64,000 nt of DNA from Brassica napus. Its lineage: Eukaryota; Streptophyta; Magnoliopsida; Brassicales; Brassicaceae. Under the pieces are notes generated by a model. That model did no database searches. It was not told the origin of the DNA and saw only the letters and a list, made by a program, of their open reading frames with translations. Shown in pieces: positions 57,776-64,000 of the stretch. Both the position numbers and the translations under genes were made by a program. The stretch covers positions 50,849,218 through 50,913,217 of the forward strand of contig NC_063448.1 in assembly GCF_020379485.1 (NCBI RefSeq). Reading direction: 5' to 3'. Numbering within the stretch: the stretch's first letter is position 1; each line of letters starts with the position of its first letter.

Positions 57776-58843
57776 ATGGCAGCACATCGTCACCAATTGT
57801 TCACATACGCCCTCCAACCTTCTCTCGCCGCCGCCTCCACCGTTTCCCCCGCTCCTCCTCCGCCGCAACCGCTACCGCAACCGCAGCAAAGTCTCTCCCT
57901 TTCTTCTCTCTACGCCTCCTCCGCCGCCGACCGCTACTACCCCGACGCCACGTTCCGCTTCTTATCCCGCGACGGATCCGAAGCTTTGACCAACTACCAA
58001 GCAACGGTTGCTTCTTCTTCCTCTTCTTCGGCCATGTACCACCACCACCATCTCCCCAACGCGGCGGCGGCGTCGCATTTGGCTTACCCTCCTCAGCTGA
58101 TTCATCAGGAAGCTTGGCCGCCTGGCGTCGAGCCTCCCGCCGCCGCCGCCGCCGCCGTTGAGCCTCTTCCTCCTGGAGTCAAACGCACCTCTGAAGGTTT
58201 GTCCTTTTACTTAATTCTCAGATCTGCTTCATTGATTCTTATTTATTGCTTGAATTGTTCAATTTGTAAAGCTTTAAAGTCTCCACCTTTCCGTTTTCTC
58301 TGCCCTCATCGTGATTCTACCTCTATAGTTCCTTCAATTGCAGCATTAAAAAACTTATCTTTAACATTAGAACACACTTCTTTAATCATTGGTCTCTAGC
58401 TTAGCTTGCTATTCTAGGATTGGATAGATCTTGATTTACATTTGCATTATGGTTTGTGTTCCCCTGTGCTTTTATCTTTAAATAGAGGTTGAATTGGTTG
58501 GCCTTTTTGTGTTTGGGATACCACTAAGCTTATACAAGTTAGAATCATCCCTAAGGATATTTGACTACTCTAATGCTATTAATTATTAGTTTATTACATC
58601 TCTGTAAAGTATATTTGACTACTGTAATGTAATTAATTAGTCTTTGTTGCTTTAAAATTTCAGAAAGACAGTTAGTTTTCCCTTAAAAGTTATGCTTTCT
58701 TGCAACTCTCTTATGGTTTCCAATAAACTTTTCAAAAGGATTATATGTAAGACATACTTATTGAGGCTATATTTGCTTTCTGCTGTATTATTTCGTATAT
58801 TTCATTATCCTCAAGTTTATTTTCAAGGTATAAATATACAGCA

Positions 58844-58887
<44 letters not shown>

Positions 58888-61441
58888 CCTTCTCATGTTG
58901 TTGTATATTACTGTTTATTATGTAATATAGCGCTCTACTATCCGACTCTCTACGGTGCCCATAATCCAATGGGTCAGACGGAAGCTTGGTATACTACGGA
59001 CTACTTAACCAAGCGCCTTAAGTTGGAGAGTACGAGCCATTTGCCTGTCTATCCACAGCGGGCAGGGGAGAAGGATTGTACCCACTATATGCAAACAAGA
59101 ACTTGTAAATTTGGAGAGGGCTGCAAATTTGATCATCCTGTTTGGGTTCCTGAAGGTGGAATCCCAGATTGGAAAGAGGTGATCGTTTACTACTATCTAA
59201 GTATTTACATTATAATGATGATTACGTTTTTCTCTTCTCTGGATTTAGGCTATGTACTTATATGTTTATACCACGAGAGTTTGTGTCTGATTACTTTTAA
59301 ACTATACCTATACTCTTTTTGCTTGGTGTCTGGGCTCATAAACTTAGGTACAATATATATATATATATATTTTGTCAGCACTTAGTACAATATATCTATA
59401 CTGTTTAGGTATCTTGATAGTGACTCAAGGCTTCAGTTTCTGTTTCTGCAACTATGTTTGTTATTCTTGCATTTCTCTTTGTCAGATCGTTTCTTGACTT
59501 GAAAGTGGCATTGTTTAGGCATTCAAGGATAAGATGATAAAATCTTTTTTTTCTTTTTTTTCATTCAGGCACCAGTTGTTCCAAACGATGAGTACCCTGA
59601 GAGACCAGGTGAACCAGATTGTCCGGTAAGCTGTTTCTGAAAACTTTTCTCGCTATTTTAGTTCTGTTTCTTCCTTAGGATCTGACCATCATTGTCTTCT
59701 CTTCACTGCCGGGCAGTATTATATAAAAACACAACGTTGCAAATATGGTCTAAGGTGCAAGTTTAATCATCCCAAAACAGCGGCTGCAGTAAGTGACTTT
59801 TCCATCTCCTAATTATATTCCTCAGTTTCTTTGTATGTGGCAGCAGACACTCCCGATAAGATCTTGTGGTTCTAATATATGCTACTTGATGCTCTTCTGT
59901 ATATCAGGTTACTGTTGAAACTCCAGATGCCTTACCTGAGAGGCCTTCTGAGCCCCCGTGCACTGTAAGATACACACATATAGTAACACAACTTATCCGT
60001 TTTCACTGATGAATAATCTAATCCTAATTATTAAGTTCACTGATGTTTTCTACTCTGCAACAGTTCTACATGAAGACTGGAAAATGTAAATTTGGTTTAA
60101 CATGCAAGTTCCACCACCCAAAAGATATCCAGCTACCATCATCTAGTCAAGATAATGGTAGTACTGAGGCTGTAACCAGTGAACCTGATGTCACCAACAA
60201 TCCGCATGTGACATTTGCTCCAGCAGCATATTACAACTCGAAGGGACTACCAGCTAGGCCGGTAATGGTTTCAACTTCAAGTTCCATACATATTATCTTA
60301 TAGTCAGAATTGGTGAACTATCTAGTGTCTAGTTACTATTCTTATAACTGATGAAGATTGTATGCTGACCTGTTCTGTCATCTTAGAATGAAGTTTCATT
60401 AATTAGATTGTTAGATTTTACAGGCTGAAGTAGACTGCCCGTTCTATCTCAAGACCGGAAGGTGAATATCAAATACAAAGTCGTTGATTACAACCTCGAA
60501 AGAACAGAAAAAATGACACTAACGTTTAATATGTTTTCCATTTTCACGATCAGCTGCAAGTATGGTGCCACCTGTCGCTACAATCATCCTGAGAGGACTG
60601 GTTAGTGAGCGTGTCTCATTTAAATATGTTTGTTCTTAGAATCTTCAGGTACCACTTTCACTTCTTAGAATCTTTACGGTATCTTCTGTGTGCGTGTTTT
60701 GATTTTGGCCACAGCATTCACTCCCCAAGCTGCTGGGATAAATTATCCTCTAGTGTCCCCGACCAGTGCGAGTGTAAACCTTGGGTTGATTAACTCAGCT
60801 GCCTCCCTCTATCAGACTCTTGCTCAACCCACGGTAGATGTCTACAATCATGCTGTAAGAAATATTTAAATGCTCCTTCTAAGATGCTGGAGGTTTAATT
60901 AAAGTAGAACTTGTTGCAGCTAGGAGCGCTTACAGCAACGTATCCCCAAAGACCTGGACAACCAGAATGTGACGTGAGTATTCTTGTGCAACTTTTTAGA
61001 TTGTTGACATGTCAATTGGACTTTTACTAAAACCCCTCACTATCTTTCATATGTTATAGTACTACATGAAGACAGGGGAGTGCAAGTTTGGAGAGAGGTG
61101 CAGGTTCCATCACCCAGCAGATAGGTTGAACGCAACGAGTAAACAAGCTCCTCAGCAGCCGAATGTGAAGCTGAGTCTTGCAGGGTATCCCAGAAGAGAG
61201 GTACCGTACAAAACGTTGATCAAATAGAATCCACACTGCTTTGCTTGTATTTTGTGTGCTAATCCAATAGAGGAATCTGTTGCAGGGTGCGCAAAATTGC
61301 CCGTATTACATGAAGACGGGGACTTGCAAGTACGGGGCAACATGCAAGTTTGACCATCCTCCTCCAGGCGAAGTTATGGCTAAAACCGCTTCAGAAGCTG
61401 AAGCTGATGCTGCTGGTGGAGCGACTGACACGACTCAGTGA
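57776..61441 (+). CDS. HUA1: HUA1-like CCCH zinc-finger RNA-binding protein
   Basis: Twelve exons: 57776-58196, 58931-59178, 59569-59625, 59717-59788, 59908-59964, 60064-60261, 60424-60461, 60554-60600, 60715-60833, 60920-60973, 61060-61200, 61286-61441, joined in frame to 535 residues. The Ala/Pro/Ser-rich N-terminus (with YHHHHLP and an Ala run) is followed by six C-X8-C-X5-C-X3-H fingers: [50 protein letters not shown] and [10 protein letters not shown]. In Arabidopsis HUA1 (At3g12680) binds RNA in the nucleus and promotes correct processing of AGAMOUS pre-mRNA with HUA2 and HEN4. Exon 9 may instead end at 60854, using a stronger donor (GTAAGA) and adding seven residues. Four of the six fingers are split by introns. 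Intron 1 has an (AT)n run at 58846-58885. Confidence 0.9.
58846..58885. repeat. (AT)n microsatellite in HUA1 intron 1
   Basis: Run of about 20 AT units. Confidence 0.9.
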
Positions 61442-62544
61442 GTAGCTATCTTTATGTAAGATAAGATGATAAGCGTGTTGTAATCTTGTTTTACTTGCTA
61501 TGTTCTGCATCTGTTTCTCCTTTCTCAAATCCCTTTTTATCACATCCTAAAACCAAAAGAAGAGATTGAGTGAGTCCTACTTTGCTGAGTATCTTCTCTA
61601 CAATTGGTCAAGCAGTAGAGCTTCTATGTTTATAAAGGCAACAAAGTGGGTCTGAAGTTTTCACCATTACCATTATTCTCCTCTCAATGATTCAATACTT
61701 AATATGAAAGCAATAATCAGTAAACTCCAACCAAATTATACAATAACGTTGAAGAACACACACACACACAAACTAGTTTCCAAAACCGTTTGCTAGTTCT
61801 TGTAAACATGCTTCGTCAGCAAGAAACATGTCGATGCCAACTGCTAGCGGATCCAAAGTTTTGTGTTGTTAGTTTTTGGTTGTTATCAGCAGAAGGAGAA
61901 GAGGACAGCAAACAAAGGCAGAGGAAGAGTACATGGAGTTATAGACTCTTGTCTCTAGTTTTGATTGAAAACATGTGAATGCCTCTATTAACGACAAAAA
62001 GGACAAACGATCAAAGATGTATAGCAGAGCAAAGACTCAAAAAGTTTGATACCTTTCCCATCTCTCTTTTTAAAACTTTTTGATTGGTTTTAAAATTGGA
62101 CGCACAGTTTTCAAGACCCTCTCCTGGGCCTATCTCTACCGAAACACTATGCAACCTCTCCCACAGCTTCAACACGGGTGTCCGTGTCTCCATGGTATTG
62201 AATGAAATCTACAGCTCATTAAAGACTCAGATGGGTCAAAGCCACAACTACATGTCGAAATTAAATTAAAAATTAAATTATTCTTTCTTTAGAGGTTTAA
62301 ATAAGAGGGGAGGGTCTGCAGGTTATAGCTTAAAGCCGCCGCCTTGAAAAAATCCAGAAAGGCCATTGCTTTATTCGACTAAGGTAGAAATTTGCATTTC
62401 TTATTCACGCTTTCTTCTGTGTTTGATTCATACATAACCATCTTGTCTTTATTAGGAAGAGATTGTTCGTCTTATGCTTACTGAGTCTGTTCTTGATGGT
62501 TTAGGTGAAGAGTAAGAAGAAACTTAAGAGACAAACCAAACAGA
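61442..62544. other. HUA1 3' side and CTP synthase 5' region
   Basis: No supported gene. A likely 5' UTR intron of CTP synthase runs from about GTAGAAATTT (62382) to the TGGTTTAG before 62505, with the leader GTGAAGAGTAAG before the ATG. Confidence 0.5.
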
Positions 62545-64000
62545 ATGAAGTATGTTTTGGTGACAGGAGGAGTGGTGAGTGGACTTGGGAAAGGAGTGAC
62601 TGCAAGTAGCATTGGACTTCTCCTTCAAGCCTGTGGCCTTCGTGTTACTTCCATTAAGATTGGTGAGGCTATTTTATATACATCCTGTGTTTTTGGCTAT
62701 GAGACTGCATGTAACAACTAAAGGAGACACCTTTTTGTTAGCAAGGATGAGACTTTCTTGACTGGTTTTTGTTGGTTCCTATCTATATGATCATTTTACA
62801 CTGTTTACGCAGATCCTTATCTTAACACTGATGCTGGGACAATGTCTCCGTTTGAGCATGGAGAAGTATTTGTTCTGGATGATGGTGGAGAGGTATGTCA
62901 GATTGTATGTCCTGTATAAAACTGATGCATTGTTGTATCTAACCGGTGAGCATTATTTAGGTGGACTTGGACCTTGGAAACTATGAGCGTTTTTTAGACA
63001 GTACATTGACCCGTGATAACAACTTAACAACCGGAAAGATCTACCAGGTATGTCTAGTTGTCTACTACCTCAATAATCATCTCATGTTAGAACCTGGTTT
63101 ACAAAGTTTTTGTCTTTGATTTTTGCAGTCAGTCATTGACAAGGAAAGGAAAGGGGACTACCTTGGAAGAACTGTACAGGTTCATTCACTATCTACTTGT
63201 CGCTTCTTAACTTTATGCTGGTTCTAATTTGACTTGGTGATTGAACAAAAGCGTTTGAATTTTCTTTAAGGTGGTTCCGCATATAACTGATGCAATCCAA
63301 GAGTGGATTGAGCGTGTTGCTAATGTTCCCGTGGATGGAAAGGAAGGTCCTCCTGATGTCTGTGTCATTGAACTAGGAGGGACCATAGGTAGGTACTTTT
63401 TGTCGGTTGATATTGCTCAGATGAGTGGCTTTTATTTACTTATGTTCTGTGCAGGTGATATTGAATCTATGCCCTTCATTGAGGCTCTTGGTCAATTCTT
63501 CTATAAAGTTGGTAAGCTGTGCTCTGAAGTTGTCAAAGATCCACTAGTTCTCTTACGTTATTGATTATCGGCTCCATTACCTTCTGTCTTTTGTGTTCTT
63601 AGGGCCTGGTAATTTCTGCTTGGTGCATGTGAGCCTTGTGCCTGTTCTCAGTGTTGTTGGTGAACAGGTAGCTTTCTGTGGTTTTCATATCTTCAGTGGA
63701 GATTCTATTTTATTGATTTGTAACAGTTGAGGTATCAACATCTGTATTTGCAGAAGACAAAGCCAACTCAGCATAGCGTGCGAGGACTCAGGAGCCTTGG
63801 TTTGACTCCAAATATCCTTGCATGTCGCAGCACAAAGGTAATAGCCTCTCCAACACTGTTCATTTGTTGTAGTGTTGAATAGCTATGAGTTTTGGCTTTT
63901 CATCTTATCAGTTCTTGTTTTGAAACAGGCACTTGAAGACAATGTGAAGACGAAACTATCTCAGTTTTGCCATGTTCCGGTACTTGTTGTTTAATTTCTC
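62545..64000 (+). CDS. CTP synthase, N-terminal part (runs off the window)
   Basis: Nine exons are visible: 62545-62662, 62813-62892, 62961-63047, 63129-63179, 63271-63388, 63455-63511, 63603-63667, 63754-63837 and 63929-63979, all in frame. They encode the amidoligase (synthetase) domain: the start [17 protein letters not shown] contains the P-loop SGLGKG, then [21 protein letters not shown] with the family's Asp/Glu metal and nucleotide residues, then [24 protein letters not shown] and [18 protein letters not shown] synthase makes CTP from UTP, ATP and glutamine in the cytosol and forms filaments. The glutaminase domain is beyond base 64000. The position matches At3g12670 (EMB2742, CTPS2). 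Confidence 0.93.

Overview
The window is plant nuclear DNA from Brassicaceae, most likely Brassica or a close relative. Split genes with GT-AG introns, AT-rich spacers, LTR and LINE retrotransposons, Helitrons and MITEs all fit this. The six recognisable host genes occur in the order I know from Arabidopsis chromosome 3, At3g12720 to At3g12670: MYB67, a TAG-type DNA glycosylase, NANA-type aspartic protease, AGC1.5 kinase, HUA1 and CTP synthase. Names rest on reading the translated exons and on remembered gene order; no database search was possible.

Layout. 1-0.8 kb: one arm of an inverted repeat related to a MULE-like end, with an AAGTCGTC minisatellite. 5.0-6.0 kb: MYB67. 8.0-9.3 kb: DNA glycosylase. 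10.4-12.6 and 19.6-21.6 kb: two complete NANA-like protease genes on the minus strand, a tandem duplication now separated by a young Ty1/copia element (14059-19522, TSD AGAAC). 22.7-26.2 kb: the second inverted-repeat arm and a broken DUF1985/Ulp1-type transposon gene. 26.3-43 kb is mostly transposon-derived. It holds a 255-bp-arm foldback, two head-to-tail Helitron-like elements, five hAT-like non-autonomous elements with 8-bp target duplications, a long-TIR element, and a run of TTA-flanked Harbinger-like elements, one carrying pieces of a renalase-like FAD oxidoreductase gene. The AGC1.5 kinase gene (41.0-43.3 kb) lies at the end of this stretch.

43.6-50.0 kb is a degenerate but full-length L1-type LINE on the minus strand with a 17-bp target duplication. 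51.0-57.5 kb is an intact Ty1/copia element with two identical LTRs and an open 1365-residue polyprotein. It splits what looks like the last exon of a DUF212 gene (At3g12685 position). HUA1 (57.8-61.4 kb) and the first nine exons of CTP synthase (62.5 kb to the edge) close the window.

The host genes do not form one pathway. They are independent genes held together by ancestral order: transcription (MYB67), DNA repair, proteolysis, polar-growth signalling (AGC1.5), RNA processing of AGAMOUS (HUA1) and pyrimidine nucleotide synthesis. No clearly new biological system is seen. The most unusual features are a tRNA-like, pol III-promoter-like sequence antisense in the leader of the intact copia element, the shared subterminal-array design of the hAT-like elements, and the inverted MULE-like arms around a 21.9-kb gene block.
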